Positions 26,416-36,153 of a DNA stretch of 64,000 nt are shown piece after piece. The notes below the pieces were generated by a model that saw only the letters and a program-made list of their open reading frames with translations, searched no databases and was not told the DNA's origin. The stretch's first letter is position 1. Each line of letters begins with the position of its first letter. The translations under genes were made by a program, and so were the position numbers. Origin of the DNA: Alcaligenaceae bacterium (GTDB taxonomy: Bacteria; Pseudomonadota; Gammaproteobacteria; Burkholderiales; Burkholderiaceae_B); NCBI GenBank assembly GCA_013416445.1, contig JACCER010000011.1, positions 85,228-149,227 of the forward strand. Direction: 5' to 3'.

Positions 26416-27501
26416 TTAAACCCGTGCAACCGCAGATTTTTCCAGTACAGACCGCAGCGCTTCAGGATCGGCAGCCACAAAACGCGCCTGCCCAATTTCA
26501 GGCAGCAACACAAAACGCAACTGGCCGCCTTCGGTTTTTTTGTCGACCTGCATCAGTTCCAGCCAACGTTCCACGGCCATGCCAGGCGGCTGTATGGGGC
26601 AGCCTATGGCTTGCACCAAGGCCCGGACACGTTCCACACTGGCCGGCGACAGGCCCAGCGCCAACGCGGAAAGCTCGGCCGCCTGCACCATGCCGCAACC
26701 AACCGCCTCGCCATGCAGCCATTCGCCATAGCCCAAGCCGGCCTCGATGGCATGCCCGAAAGTGTGGCCAAAGTTAAGAATGGCACGCAAGCCGGATTCG
26801 CGTTCGTCTTGTGACACCACATAAGCCTTGAGTTCGCAGGAACGCTGAATGGCATAAGTAATGGCCTGGGGATCAAGCGCGCGCAAGGCGGCCACATTTT
26901 GTTCGCACCAGACGAAGAAATCGGCGTCTATGATCAGGCCATACTTGATGACCTCGGCCAGCCCGGCCGAAATTTCACGTGCGGGCAGCGTGGCCAGGAC
27001 GTCGGTGTCGATTTCAACCGCAACTGGCTGGTAAAAAGCGCCAACCATGTTCTTTCCCAGCGGGTGGTTGATGCCGGTTTTACCACCCACCGAGGAATCG
27101 ACCTGAGCCAGCAACGTAGTGGGAACCTGCACAAAACGTATGCCACGCATATAGCAAGAGGCAGCGAAACCACCCATATCGCCAATGACCCCGCCCCCCA
27201 AAGCAACCAATACCGCTTTGCGATCCAGGCGATTTTGTAACAAATCGTCGAATATCAGATTCAGCGTTTGCCAGTTTTTATGCGCTTCGCCATCGGGCAA
27301 TTCAATATGCACAACGCGCTTGCCGGTGGATTTCAGGGCAGCCAGGGCGCGCTGCCCGTAGTGTGCCGCCACAGTGGGGTTGCTGACCAGGGCAATGGCC
27401 GTGGCGTCGGCCGGCAGGCTTTGCGCCAGGAGATCCAGCCGCCCCGCTGCGATATGTATGGGATAAGAACCACCGGGCGTATCAACCTGCACCGTACTCA
27501 T
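26416..27501 (-). CDS. aroB: 3-dehydroquinate synthase
   Basis: A 361-residue NAD- and metal-dependent enzyme converting DAHP to 3-dehydroquinate, step two of the shikimate pathway. Landmarks: NAD-binding [50 protein letters not shown] (about residues 105-152), the zinc ligands in [15 protein letters not shown] (about 236-250) and in [14 protein letters not shown] (about 256-269). Length is normal. Its start overlaps the aroK stop (ATGA), the standard aroKB coupling. Confidence 0.97.
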   Translation of the reverse strand: MSTVQVDTPGGSYPIHIAAGRLDLLAQSLPADATAIALVSNPTVAAHYGQRALAALKSTGKRVVHIELPDGEAHKNWQTLNLIFDDLLQNRLDRKAVLVALGGGVIGDMGGFAASCYMRGIRFVQVPTTLLAQVDSSVGGKTGINHPLGKNMVGAFYQPVAVEIDTDVLATLPAREISAGLAEVIKYGLIIDADFFVWCEQNVAALRALDPQAITYAIQRSCELKAYVVSQDERESGLRAILNFGHTFGHAIEAGLGYGEWLHGEAVGCGMVQAAELSALALGLSPASVERVRALVQAIGCPIQPPGMAVERWLELMQVDKKTEGGQLRFVLLPEIGQARFVAADPEALRSVLEKSAVARV

Positions 27502-28109
27502 GGATTAACCTCGTATTGTTGAAGCAATGGAATCAGCGACCGCACTACCTGCGCCACCGGCATGGCGCCGGTATCAAAGGTAAGCCCGGCGACTTCTTCG
27601 TATAGCGGTTCGCGCTCTTCAAGCAGAGAACGCAAACGCGCTTTGGGGTCGGCTGTTTGCAGCAAAGGCCGATTGCGATCACGCGCAACACGGCGGAAGA
27701 GCTCGTCGGCGCTGGCGCGCAGATAAACCACCACGCCGCGTTTTTTCAAATAGTTACGGTTTTCTGGGGCAAGTATGGCGCCGCCGCCTGTGGCCAGTAC
27801 AATGCCAGGTCTGCGAGAACATTCTTCAAGTGCTGTAGTCTCACGTTTTCGGAAGCCCTCTTCGCCTTCAATGTCGAAAATTAACGACACCCTGACGCCG
27901 CAGCGTGCTTCCAGTTCGTGATCCAGGTCGACGAACTCGCGGTTAAGAATACGCGCCAGGCTACGGCCTATGGTTGTTTTTCCCGCCCCCATCATTCCTA
28001 CCAAAAACAATGGCTGGTCATAGGGCAAGGGCGCCACGACAGGGTCTTCCGGCAGCCCTGTATCGTTAAGGTCCAAATTTGCGCCGTCTATAGGTAAAGA
28101 GTCATTCAT
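27498..28109 (-). CDS. aroK: Shikimate kinase
   Basis: A 203-residue kinase phosphorylating shikimate at O3. The core shows P-loop [17 protein letters not shown], the shikimate-binding [11 protein letters not shown] with its aspartate, [10 protein letters not shown], the GGGA loop ([10 protein letters not shown]), and the lid arginine in DRNRPLLQT. The start chosen is the ATG at 28109, giving a roughly 30-residue N-terminal extension before the P-loop; the frame continues upstream to 28376 but that part overlaps the divergent mrcA and has no family similarity. Stop overlaps aroB start. In many proteobacteria pilMNOPQ lies between mrcA and aroK; here they are directly divergent. Confidence 0.95.
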   Translation of the reverse strand: MNDSLPIDGANLDLNDTGLPEDPVVAPLPYDQPLFLVGMMGAGKTTIGRSLARILNREFVDLDHELEARCGVRVSLIFDIEGEEGFRKRETTALEECSRRPGIVLATGGGAILAPENRNYLKKRGVVVYLRASADELFRRVARDRNRPLLQTADPKARLRSLLEEREPLYEEVAGLTFDTGAMPVAQVVRSLIPLLQQYEVNP

Positions 28110-28224
28110 TTGTGTATTATCCCACTTGCAATACGACCATACGCCGCTACACTGCATTCTTCGGTTACATAAACCTGATGCGTAAATCATAGTCTGACCA
28201 CAGTTAGACTTAAAATCGCCATTA

Positions 28225-30657
28225 ATGAGTTCTTCTACCAATTCCCCAAATAAGCATGCCGGCGTGTCCCATTCCTGGGTTGGCCGCTTTTTCCTTAAGT
28301 CAGCTATTTTTGTAGCTGGGCTTGGGCTATGCGGCATACTGCTCGGTTCACTGGCGCTTGCGCTAGCCTGGCCCAATTTACCCGATTTGGGCGCGATGAT
28401 CGACTACCGCCCCAGGGTTCCACTACGCATTTATACGGCCGACAAGGTGCTTATTGGCGAGTTCGGCGAAGAACGCCGCAATGTGCTGCGTTTCAACGAA
28501 ATTCCAGATGTCATGAAATCGGCAATTTTATCAGCCGAAGACGATCGCTTTTATCAGCATGGCGGCATCGACTGGACGGGGGTGGCGCGAGCCGCCCTGG
28601 CCAACCTCACGCACATGTCTAAAACACAAGGCGCCAGCACCATCACCATGCAGGTGGCGCGCAACTTTTACTTATCATCTGAAAAGACTTACACCCGCAA
28701 ATTCTACGAATTGCTGCTCACTTTCAAGATCGAAGCCACGCTCACCAAAGACCAGATCCTCGATCTTTACATGAATCAAATTTACCTGGGCCATCGCGCC
28801 TATGGGTTTGCCGCTGCCTCGCGCACCTATTTCGGCAAGCCGCTGGGCGAAATCACCCCGGCCGAAGCCGCCATGCTTGCGGGCATCCCCAAGGCGCCTT
28901 CGCGCTTTAATCCCATAGTCAACTTTGAACGGGCCAAATCCCGCCAGGGCTATGTGCTGAACCGCATGAAAAACCTGGGCTACCTGACCGAAGACGAATA
29001 CCAAAAAGCCAGCCACCAGGAAATCGTCATCAAATCAGCTCCCGGCACGCCCGCCGGCGGCTACGCCATCCACGGTGAATACGTAGCCGAACTGGCCCGT
29101 CAGTTGTTGTACGGTGTATACCAAGACAACATCTATTCACGCGGCTTCAACATTTACACCACGGTCAACTCCAAAGACCAGGAAAAGGCCTACGAATCCG
29201 TACGCAGCGGCATACTCGACTACACCCGCCGCTCCATCTACCCTGGTCCCGAAACCACCCTGGACCTACCGGCCAACATTGAAAAAGACCCTGCGCAACT
29301 TGACGCCATTCTTGACGAACTGCAAGACAAATTCCCCGACAGCGGCGATGTCCTGACCGGTATCGTCCTCGACGCCAACCCCACAAAAATCACGGTGGCC
29401 CGCACCTCCAAGGAAATCATCGATATCACCGACAAGCGTGCATTGCGCGTAGTGGCACGGGGCTTGGCCAAGAATGCCAAAGACAAAGTCCGCATCCAGC
29501 GCGGCTCAGTGGTCTACCTGCACAAAAACGGCGACTACTGGGAAGTCATCAATATGCCCAGCGTACAGGCGGCCTTCGTTGCCCTGCGCCCCCAAGACGG
29601 CGCCATCCAATCCCTGGTGGGCGGTTTTGATTTCGCAGGTGGCAACTTCAACCGGGTGACCCAAGCCTGGCGCCAGCCCGGCTCCGCCTTCAAGCCTTTC
29701 ATCTATGCATCGTCACTAGAACGTGGCCTGACACCGGCAACGCAAATCTCCGACGAACCCTTCACCTTGACTGCAGCACAAACCGGCTCCAAGGCCTGGG
29801 CGCCAAAAAACTACGGGCGCACCTACGAGCCCATGCTCACCATGCGCCAGGGCCTATACAAATCCAAAAACATGGTGTCCATACGCATCATGCAGGCCGT
29901 CGGCCCCAAATACGTGCAAGACTACATTACGCGCTTTGGCTTTGACCGCGAACGCCAACCCGCCGTCCTGCCGCTGGCCCTGGGCGCCGGCAGCGTCACC
30001 CCCTTGCAACTGGCGGGCGCGTACTCTGTGTTCGCCAATGGCGGCTATCGTGTGCCGCCCTATCTTATCGACCATGTCACCGACAGCACCGGCAAAGTCA
30101 TCATGCAGGCCAAGCCTGTTATTGCGGGCGACGCAGCAGCACGCGCAATTGATCCGCGCACGGTATATGTCATGAACGACATGATGCGCGGCGTCGCTAC
30201 ATCCGGTACCGGCGCACGGGTGCATCGCGAACTCAAACGCACCGACATCGGCGGCAAAACCGGCACCACCAACGACTCGCACGACGCCTGGTTTGCCGGC
30301 TTTACCCCCAACCTGGTGGGCGTAGTCTGGATGGGCTACGATCAACCGCGCTCGCTGGGTTCCAGCGAAACCGGCGGCGGCGCCTCGCTGCCGATCTGGC
30401 TGGACTACATGCGCTACGCCCTTAAGGGCGTGCCTGAAACCCCGCCCGGCCCCATGCCTGCCGGCCTCAGCAAAATTGAAGGCGACTTTTATTTCTCGGA
30501 ATTCCCGCCAGGGCAAGCTGTGGCCCGGGTAGGCCTGCCATCGCCCTCAGATGCACCGATCGATGGCAACGGCCCTGATGGCATCGGCAACCTGCTGGAC
30601 CAATTGGCGGGCAACAACCCACAACGCCGCGAACCAGCGCCCCTTGTGCCTTTTTAA
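28225..30657 (+). CDS. mrcA: Penicillin-binding protein 1A (bifunctional transglycosylase/transpeptidase)
   Basis: An 810-residue inner-membrane peptidoglycan synthase. A cytoplasmic tail of about 25 residues and one membrane helix (about 28-52) precede the glycosyltransferase 51 domain, with catalytic glutamate in ILSAEDDRFYQHGGIDW (about 100-116) and QGASTITMQVARNFYL. The transpeptidase domain has the acyl-serine motif PGSAFKPF (near 487), SKNM as the SxN motif (near 550) and GGKTGTTND (near 678). An OB-like insert sits between the domains (about 320-430). Length is typical of PBP1A. The 3' end overlaps cyaY convergently by four bases. Confidence 0.96.
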   Translation: MSSSTNSPNKHAGVSHSWVGRFFLKSAIFVAGLGLCGILLGSLALALAWPNLPDLGAMIDYRPRVPLRIYTADKVLIGEFGEERRNVLRFNEIPDVMKSAILSAEDDRFYQHGGIDWTGVARAALANLTHMSKTQGASTITMQVARNFYLSSEKTYTRKFYELLLTFKIEATLTKDQILDLYMNQIYLGHRAYGFAAASRTYFGKPLGEITPAEAAMLAGIPKAPSRFNPIVNFERAKSRQGYVLNRMKNLGYLTEDEYQKASHQEIVIKSAPGTPAGGYAIHGEYVAELARQLLYGVYQDNIYSRGFNIYTTVNSKDQEKAYESVRSGILDYTRRSIYPGPETTLDLPANIEKDPAQLDAILDELQDKFPDSGDVLTGIVLDANPTKITVARTSKEIIDITDKRALRVVARGLAKNAKDKVRIQRGSVVYLHKNGDYWEVINMPSVQAAFVALRPQDGAIQSLVGGFDFAGGNFNRVTQAWRQPGSAFKPFIYASSLERGLTPATQISDEPFTLTAAQTGSKAWAPKNYGRTYEPMLTMRQGLYKSKNMVSIRIMQAVGPKYVQDYITRFGFDRERQPAVLPLALGAGSVTPLQLAGAYSVFANGGYRVPPYLIDHVTDSTGKVIMQAKPVIAGDAAARAIDPRTVYVMNDMMRGVATSGTGARVHRELKRTDIGGKTGTTNDSHDAWFAGFTPNLVGVVWMGYDQPRSLGSSETGGGASLPIWLDYMRYALKGVPETPPGPMPAGLSKIEGDFYFSEFPPGQAVARVGLPSPSDAPIDGNGPDGIGNLLDQLAGNNPQRREPAPLVPF

Positions 30658-30983
30658 ACCATGACCCGAATCGCCTGGCCAGTTGCTTCGGAAAAAATTT
30701 GCGACAGCGCCTCAGACAATTCAGGGCCACCTCGCGTATTATTCCAGCTGCGGTCGTCAAAACGATAATGAAAATTGCCGCTGGGGGCCACCACCCGCAT
30801 TTCCTGCGAGGGTGTCTGGCTATTGACAACAACGCTGATGGCGTCGTTGAAAACCAGCGTCAGCACGTTGACGCTGCGGCTAGCCTCGATATCCAGACCA
30901 TAAATCGACACCCAATCGTCTGACTGGCTTTCGAGACTGTCCAATATGGCCTGGCTACGCGCAAGAAATTCGGTTTCGTTCAT
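30654..30983 (-). CDS. cyaY: Iron donor protein CyaY (bacterial frataxin)
   Basis: A 109-residue frataxin that binds iron through an acidic helix and modulates IscS-dependent Fe-S cluster assembly. Landmarks: N-terminal helix MNETEFLARSQAILDSLESQSDDW, strand ASRSVNVLTLVFNDAISVVVNSQTPSQEMRVVAP, and the FHYRFDDRSWNNTRGGPELSEALSQIFSEATGQAIRV C-terminus. Length matches the family. The gene is convergent with mrcA and divergent from lptM, an order common in Burkholderiales. Confidence 0.95.
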   Translation of the reverse strand: MNETEFLARSQAILDSLESQSDDWVSIYGLDIEASRSVNVLTLVFNDAISVVVNSQTPSQEMRVVAPSGNFHYRFDDRSWNNTRGGPELSEALSQIFSEATGQAIRVMV

Positions 30984-31015
30984 AATCGCCCCTTACCCGC
31001 AATTGGAGATTTACC

Positions 31016-31234
31016 ATGCAAGCGCCTCGCAACCCCGCACCTGCCCATACAGTTTGCCGCATTGTAGCCAGCTTCGCCTTGCTTTCAATGTTGCTCGCTT
31101 GCGGTTACAAAGGCCCCTTGTACCTGCCACCACCGCCGGCGCCCGACGCGTCCCTGACCACTCCCCCCGCGCCAGCCAGCCTGCCTGCGCCGGCAGCCAC
31201 ACCCGTCGCACCCAACGCCGTACCCGCTAAATAG
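31016..31234 (+). CDS. lptM: LPS translocon maturation lipoprotein LptM (YifL-like)
   Basis: A 72-residue small lipoprotein. A lipobox LLSMLLACGYKGPLYLP ends the signal peptide, with lipidation at the cysteine near residue 27; the CG-x-KGPLYLP motif is the hallmark of LptM, which assists oxidative maturation of the LptDE lipopolysaccharide translocon in the outer membrane. The tail is a Pro/Ala-rich low-complexity stretch. It lies just before lysA on the same strand, its classical neighbour (cyaY-lptM-lysA). Confidence 0.92.
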   Translation: MQAPRNPAPAHTVCRIVASFALLSMLLACGYKGPLYLPPPPAPDASLTTPPAPASLPAPAATPVAPNAVPAK

Positions 31235-31284
31235 CAGTCCTGCGAGCCACGCCCTTTAACTGATTCACTACCTTACCGCACACC

Positions 31285-32553
31285 ATGACCGTCGCTCCTC
31301 AATTTCAATTCCGCAATGGCGTGCTGCACGCCGAAGATATGCCGCTCACCGATCTGGCCAGCCAGTTCGGCACGCCCTTATATGTGTACTCGCGTCAGGC
31401 ACTGCACGACGCCTGGGACGCCTATCGTGTGGCATCCCAGGGGCGTGACGTCCTGATCTGCTACGGCATGAAGGCCAACTCCAATCTGGCGGTACTGAAC
31501 GAATTCAAGAACTTGGGCTCGGGCTTCGATATTGTGTCTGGCGGGGAACTGGCGCGCGTGCTGGCTATAGGTGGCGATGCATCGCGCGTCGTATTCTCGG
31601 GCGTTGGCAAGCAAACCTGGGAAATGCAGGCAGCGCTCAAGGCGGGGGTCAAATGCTTCAATGTTGAATCAGAAGCCGAACTCGTGCGCCTGGCCGAGGT
31701 CGCGCAGCAAATGGGCGTGGTGGCTCCGGTTTCATTGCGCGTCAACCCTGATGTCGACGCCCAAACCCACCCATATATTTCCACCGGCCTGAAAGACAAC
31801 AAATTCGGCATTGCCATCGAAACAGCGCTGTCGGTTTATCAGCGCGCAGCAGCACTACCCAGCCTGAATGTGGTCGGCGTCGATTGCCACATAGGCTCGC
31901 AAATCACTGAAGTCAGCCCTTACCTCGATGCCCTCGACAAGCTGATCCATCTGATCCTAACCCTCGACAGCCACGGCATCACGCTCAAGCACCTGGATCT
32001 CGGCGGCGGTATAGGCATACGCTATACCAACGAAACCCTGCTCTCGCCCAGCGTACTGCTATCCAAGGTTTTTCAGGCTCTGGATGCGCACAAGCTGTCG
32101 CACTTGCAACTGGTTCTCGAACCGGGGCGCTCGTTGGTGGGCAATTCCGGGGTACTGCTGACCACTGTCGAATACCTCAAGCACAGCGAAGCCAAAAATT
32201 TCGCCATTGTCGATGCCGCCATGAACGACTTGCTACGCCCAACCTTGTACGGCGCCTGGCATGACGTCGAGGCCGTAACGCCGCGCAACAATACCGGCAC
32301 GCCTCCCGCCTACGACATCGTAGGGCCTATTTGCGAAAGCGGAGACTGGCTGGCGCGCAACCGCCAGCTTGACCTGCAACAAGGCGACCTGCTCGCCATT
32401 ATGTCGGCAGGCGCCTATGCCTTCACCATGGCCAGCCAATACAACACGCGCCCACGCGCCGCGGAAGTCATGGTCGACGGCGCGCAAGCACAGGTAGTAC
32501 GCCCGCGCGAATCAGTACAAGACCTGTTTATAACGGAAAGCGTACTGAAATGA
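31285..32553 (+). CDS. lysA: Diaminopimelate decarboxylase
   Basis: A 422-residue PLP enzyme making lysine from meso-diaminopimelate, the last step of the pathway. Landmarks: PLP lysine in CYGMKANSNLAVL (about residue 57), GSGFDIVSGGEL, DCHIGSQI (about 208), HLDLGGGIGI phosphate-binding loop, LEPGRSLVGNSGVL, and the catalytic cysteine region GPICESGDWLAR (about 348-359). Length is normal. It follows lptM by 50 bases. A GC hairpin with GCAA loop lies just past the stop. Confidence 0.97.
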   Translation: MTVAPQFQFRNGVLHAEDMPLTDLASQFGTPLYVYSRQALHDAWDAYRVASQGRDVLICYGMKANSNLAVLNEFKNLGSGFDIVSGGELARVLAIGGDASRVVFSGVGKQTWEMQAALKAGVKCFNVESEAELVRLAEVAQQMGVVAPVSLRVNPDVDAQTHPYISTGLKDNKFGIAIETALSVYQRAAALPSLNVVGVDCHIGSQITEVSPYLDALDKLIHLILTLDSHGITLKHLDLGGGIGIRYTNETLLSPSVLLSKVFQALDAHKLSHLQLVLEPGRSLVGNSGVLLTTVEYLKHSEAKNFAIVDAAMNDLLRPTLYGAWHDVEAVTPRNNTGTPPAYDIVGPICESGDWLARNRQLDLQQGDLLAIMSAGAYAFTMASQYNTRPRAAEVMVDGAQAQVVRPRESVQDLFITESVLK

Positions 32554-32558
32554 CCTAT

Positions 32559-32578
32559 GCCGGGGCGCAAGCCCCGGC
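32559..32578 (+). terminator. Hairpin downstream of lysA
   Basis: GCCGGGGC-GCAA-GCCCCGGC, an eight-base perfect stem with a stable tetraloop, six bases past the lysA stop. No T-run follows, so it could be a 3'-end stabiliser rather than an intrinsic terminator. Confidence 0.5.
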
Positions 32579-32777
32579 CTAAAGAAACAACCCAGGCCGC
32601 CGTTAACTGAATGAACAAGACGGAAAAAACCTGCTGCGCGGCGCTAGGAACAAATACTGCATATAAAAAATGGCTTTTTTGTCACTATGTCACTAAAACG
32701 GCCATGAAAATTCAGTATCATGCTCTGCATCTATCCTGCAGCGTAGCTTACGGGGAAAAGGCTTGTAGCAAAACAAC

Positions 32778-35696
32778 ATGACGGCTTCAAACACGCGGCA
32801 CCTTACCTTCTTCAAAAAGCTCAACCAGGCGACCAGCAAGCTGGTCTATGTGTTTTCGCTATATGCGGTGCCTGCCGTCCTCATCATTTTCTCTATTTTT
32901 GCACTCTACGCATTAAACAATCACTATCCGCTTACGCACGGCAAGCGGGTTTCCATACATCTGTTGGCCCAACCCGCCACGGCGCTCAGCCCGGAAGCCG
33001 CCCTTACGGCCTTGCAGGCGCTTCCCCCTTCGTTATCCCCATCAGCGTCATCGCCCAGCTGGATTCTGATTAAGCTGCCAGCCGCTCCCCAGCTCGACAA
33101 TGTTGCAATCGATTTTCCTTCAAGCCTGATCCAGCAGCTCGAATGCTGGGACGGCGCCACCTTGCATCCAATAGGCAGCGCTATCCGTGGGCAAACCAGC
33201 ACTGGTTTACTAATGCGCCACAAAATGGGTTTTGCCATCCCCATGGGTCAATTAACCCACCCCAAGGCAATGCTGTGCCAGGCCTCCTTTACCGCAGCCG
33301 GCACGCTTACAGCCGAACTCTGGCGCAGGTCCGACCTGCGCAATTCCGGCAACCGCTACGACCGCAGCATAGGTCTGCTTGAAGGCGGCCTACTGACTAT
33401 CTCCCTGTTCATGATTGTCATCGCCGTCACCAACCGTGAATGGGTCTACCTGCTGCTGGCCGCCTGGCTAGTAGGCAACATGCGACTGGGCGCATACGCC
33501 TTGGGCTGGGACGGCCTGTGGCTAGGCCAAGACCTCCCCGCACAATGGCTGCCGTTCATCCGGCAAGTCACCATTGCCACCTACTACCTGCTTACCTATA
33601 CCCTGCTGACGCAGCTCTTTCTCACCAACCGGCATGCACTCCTGCCGCGCCTGACCCGTACAGCACGGTGGGCCGGTATTATCCTGATGGCCGGAGCGCT
33701 GCTGCTACCCCCGGCGGCCTTCCAGCCACTCATGTGGGTTACCTGCTGGTTCGGCATCCTGGCAGCCATCATCATCCTGTCGCGCGCCATCTACCGCGCC
33801 CATTCACGGCTTTGGTTATGGCATATTGTTACTCTTAGCATGTCGCTATGTGTCATGCTGTCTGGCACCTTGCTCATCATTTTCGGGCGTAGCGACTTCA
33901 TCGACACGTTCAACGGCGTCATTGCCTTGCTGCTCTCCAGCGTCATGGTTGCTCTGGCCGTCGCAGAACGCATCCGTGAAGACCGCCAGGAACGGGTTCG
34001 CGCCCAAACCGAACTCGTCAGCAATTACGCGATAACACCCGTAGGCATGTTTACGCTCAACGCCGATGGCAACATCTTCGAACGCAGCAACCCGGTCATC
34101 GAGCAAATGTTGGGTTTTTCCCTGAAAGATGGCACAGCCCGCTGGACTGACTACTTTGCCCCCCAAAACTGGCCTGCACTGGCTGAACAAACCAAACAGG
34201 GCAAAGAAGTCGAAATCGACATACTGCAAAGCGCCATCAGGCCGGGGCTGCCACAACACTTCGTGGTCAGGGCAGTCCTTACCAACGGCCACATCGAAGG
34301 CTCGCTGCAAGATGTCACCGCACGCACGGAAACCATCAATCAGTTGCGCCGCATGGCCGACAACGACCCGCTTACCGATGTCCTGAACCGACGCGGCATC
34401 GAGAAAGCCCTGGACGCCTCAGTACAGCGCCTGGCGTCCGGCGAGCCCTGTGCCCTGGCCTACGTCAACCTTGACCACTACAAGCGCATCAACAGCCTGT
34501 TTGGTCACATGTCGGGCGATGAGGTCCTGCAGCAAGTATGCCAGCGCATCAAAGACGCCCTCACCGAGCAGCAGCATGTGGGCCGCATAGGCGGCGACGA
34601 GTTCATTATCCTCTTCCCCAACTGCACTATTAGCGAAGCCCGCGAAAAAGCAGCCAAAGTCATCAACGACGTGAATTCAACCGCCCTGTACGTGGGCGGG
34701 CGCGCCTTTCAAATAAAAAGCGCAATCGGCATCATTGAAGTCACCAGCGACATGGATCCCAAAGACATGATTTCCGCCGCCAGCCGCGCCTGCCGCGATG
34801 CCCGGAAACAGCATGAGGATATCGTCGTCTACGAACAAGACTCCAACGAACTGCAGGAACACACCGAAGAGCTCCGGCTATTCGACGAACTCGAGGGCGG
34901 TGATTCCCCTCGAGGGCTGTATCTTGAAATGCAGCCCATCATGTCCATGAAGAACCCGCTGCAGACGCTCAACTTTGAAGTCCTGCTGCGGGTGCGCAAT
35001 TCCACTGGCGCGCTGCTGCCTTCCGGAAAAATCATTGCCGCCGCCGAAGAAAGCGGCACCATCACCATTATCGACAAGTGGGTGTTCTCGGCCACGCTGG
35101 AATGGCTGGCCAAGCACGAGCAGCGCCTGAGCAAAACTGAACTGGTCAGCGTCAACCTCAGTGGCGTATCGCTCAACGACGACAAGTTTGTCGATGCTTT
35201 CTTCGCCATTCTTGAACGTTATGAACACTTGGCCAATCGGCTGTGCGTTGAAATCACCGAAGGCGTGGCTTTGCAAGACTTGAACCGGGCTCGCATATTC
35301 ATGACTCGGTTGCAAAAAATTGGGGTATTCATTGCTCTTGATGATTTCGGGGCTGGCTACACCTCGTTCTCGTATCTGAAAGAGCTGCCGGCCGACGCCA
35401 TCAAGATTGACGGCGCGCTGATCAAAGACATGATGGCCAACGAAACCAATACCGCCATCATACGCATGATCGTCGATCTGGCTCGCAGCCTGGGCATGAA
35501 GAGCATCGCTGAATGGGCCGAAGATTGCGCCACATTGCGGGCCTTGCAAGAAATGGGGGTGGATTACGTGCAGGGGTTTGTGGTGTCGAAAGCGAAGTCG
35601 CCTGCTGATATCCTGAACGCCAATACGCTGGCTGACCTGATCGATAATGACGAGGTCCTGCAATTCATTCAGGAAATCAGCACTGAAAAACCATAG
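32778..35696 (+). CDS. Membrane GGDEF-EAL protein with PAS domain
   Basis: A 972-residue c-di-GMP enzyme. One helix (about 25-46) precedes a periplasmic domain (about 48-195), then a block of about six to seven helices (about 200-395) resembling 7TM sensory modules, a PAS-like domain (about 415-515), GGDEF (intact GGDEF at 605-609) and EAL (about 700-955). The usual RxxD inhibitory site before GGDEF is absent. In the EAL domain the signature is EVL (FEVLLRV) and the downstream residues look intact: VNLSGVSLND, EITEG, LDDFGAGYTSFSYL, AIKIDGALI, AEWAED, VQGFVV. So a phosphodiesterase, possibly bifunctional. It may feed the Lap adhesin switch elsewhere in the window. No neighbour suggests the sensed signal. 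Confidence 0.88.
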   Translation: MTASNTRHLTFFKKLNQATSKLVYVFSLYAVPAVLIIFSIFALYALNNHYPLTHGKRVSIHLLAQPATALSPEAALTALQALPPSLSPSASSPSWILIKLPAAPQLDNVAIDFPSSLIQQLECWDGATLHPIGSAIRGQTSTGLLMRHKMGFAIPMGQLTHPKAMLCQASFTAAGTLTAELWRRSDLRNSGNRYDRSIGLLEGGLLTISLFMIVIAVTNREWVYLLLAAWLVGNMRLGAYALGWDGLWLGQDLPAQWLPFIRQVTIATYYLLTYTLLTQLFLTNRHALLPRLTRTARWAGIILMAGALLLPPAAFQPLMWVTCWFGILAAIIILSRAIYRAHSRLWLWHIVTLSMSLCVMLSGTLLIIFGRSDFIDTFNGVIALLLSSVMVALAVAERIREDRQERVRAQTELVSNYAITPVGMFTLNADGNIFERSNPVIEQMLGFSLKDGTARWTDYFAPQNWPALAEQTKQGKEVEIDILQSAIRPGLPQHFVVRAVLTNGHIEGSLQDVTARTETINQLRRMADNDPLTDVLNRRGIEKALDASVQRLASGEPCALAYVNLDHYKRINSLFGHMSGDEVLQQVCQRIKDALTEQQHVGRIGGDEFIILFPNCTISEAREKAAKVINDVNSTALYVGGRAFQIKSAIGIIEVTSDMDPKDMISAASRACRDARKQHEDIVVYEQDSNELQEHTEELRLFDELEGGDSPRGLYLEMQPIMSMKNPLQTLNFEVLLRVRNSTGALLPSGKIIAAAEESGTITIIDKWVFSATLEWLAKHEQRLSKTELVSVNLSGVSLNDDKFVDAFFAILERYEHLANRLCVEITEGVALQDLNRARIFMTRLQKIGVFIALDDFGAGYTSFSYLKELPADAIKIDGALIKDMMANETNTAIIRMIVDLARSLGMKSIAEWAEDCATLRALQEMGVDYVQGFVVSKAKSPADILNANTLADLIDNDEVLQFIQEISTEKP

Positions 35697-35748
35697 CGAA
35701 GACGACAAGCGCCAACCGCGCAAGGAAACATCGCTCAATTAGTTTCAA

Positions 35749-35837
35749 TGACGTTGTCTGGTTCTTATGACGTTGTCTGGTTCTTATGACGTTGTCTGGT
35801 TCTTATGACGTTGTCTGGTTCTTATGACGTTGTCTGG
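35749..35837. repeat. 19-bp tandem repeat, four units plus a partial
   Basis: Unit TGACGTTGTCTGGTTCTTA repeats at 35749, 35768, 35787 and 35806 without mismatch, then 13 bases of a fifth unit that merges into the left arm of the inverted repeat at 35829. There are no spacers, so it is not CRISPR. Confidence 0.95.
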
Positions 35838-36011
35838 GGTGGGTGAAGCTCAGTGCGGCACGGCGTGCTTGTTTCCGCGTCTGCCTCGTACAGCCGGGCG
35901 TCGGCCGAACTCGCTGCGCTCAAACAACGGCCGCCGACAGCCCCCGGCTTCCCTTCGTCAGCACGCGGCGCACGCCTACCGCCGCACTGAGCTTCACCCA
36001 CCCCAGACAAC
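35829..36011. repeat. Long perfect inverted repeat, 31-bp arms
   Basis: Arm 35829-35859 (GTTGTCTGGGGTGGGTGAAG, then CTCAGTGCGGC) is the exact reverse complement of 35981-36011; interior 121 bases. The left arm begins inside the tandem unit. A shortened relative is at 4844-4915 and a faint one near 12166-12225. Confidence 0.92.
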
Positions 36012-36153
36012 TGCGTAACAGAAAATTGGCCGGCCTTGCTGCCTGCGTTGCTGGTTTTACTGGTGCGGCTGGTTGGCTATGAATAGGCTGATCCAAGCTA
36101 CATTGATGTAAAAAGTCGGGTGTGTCGGGGGCTGTGCAGGCGCCTTGCGCAAG

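Noticed and set aside
28110..28376. N-terminal extension of AroK
   Set aside because: Overlaps the divergent mrcA start and has no shikimate-kinase similarity.
32640..32777. c-di-GMP riboswitch ahead of the GGDEF-EAL gene
   Set aside because: I could not find the conserved GEMM core; the leader shows only a T-rich patch and weak hairpins.
34878..35738. 286-codon frame opposite the EAL domain
   Set aside because: Antisense to a well-supported domain and extends only through the stop region; shadow frame.
35749..35837. Possible CRISPR array
   Set aside because: Units are contiguous 19-mers without spacers, and no cas genes are near.
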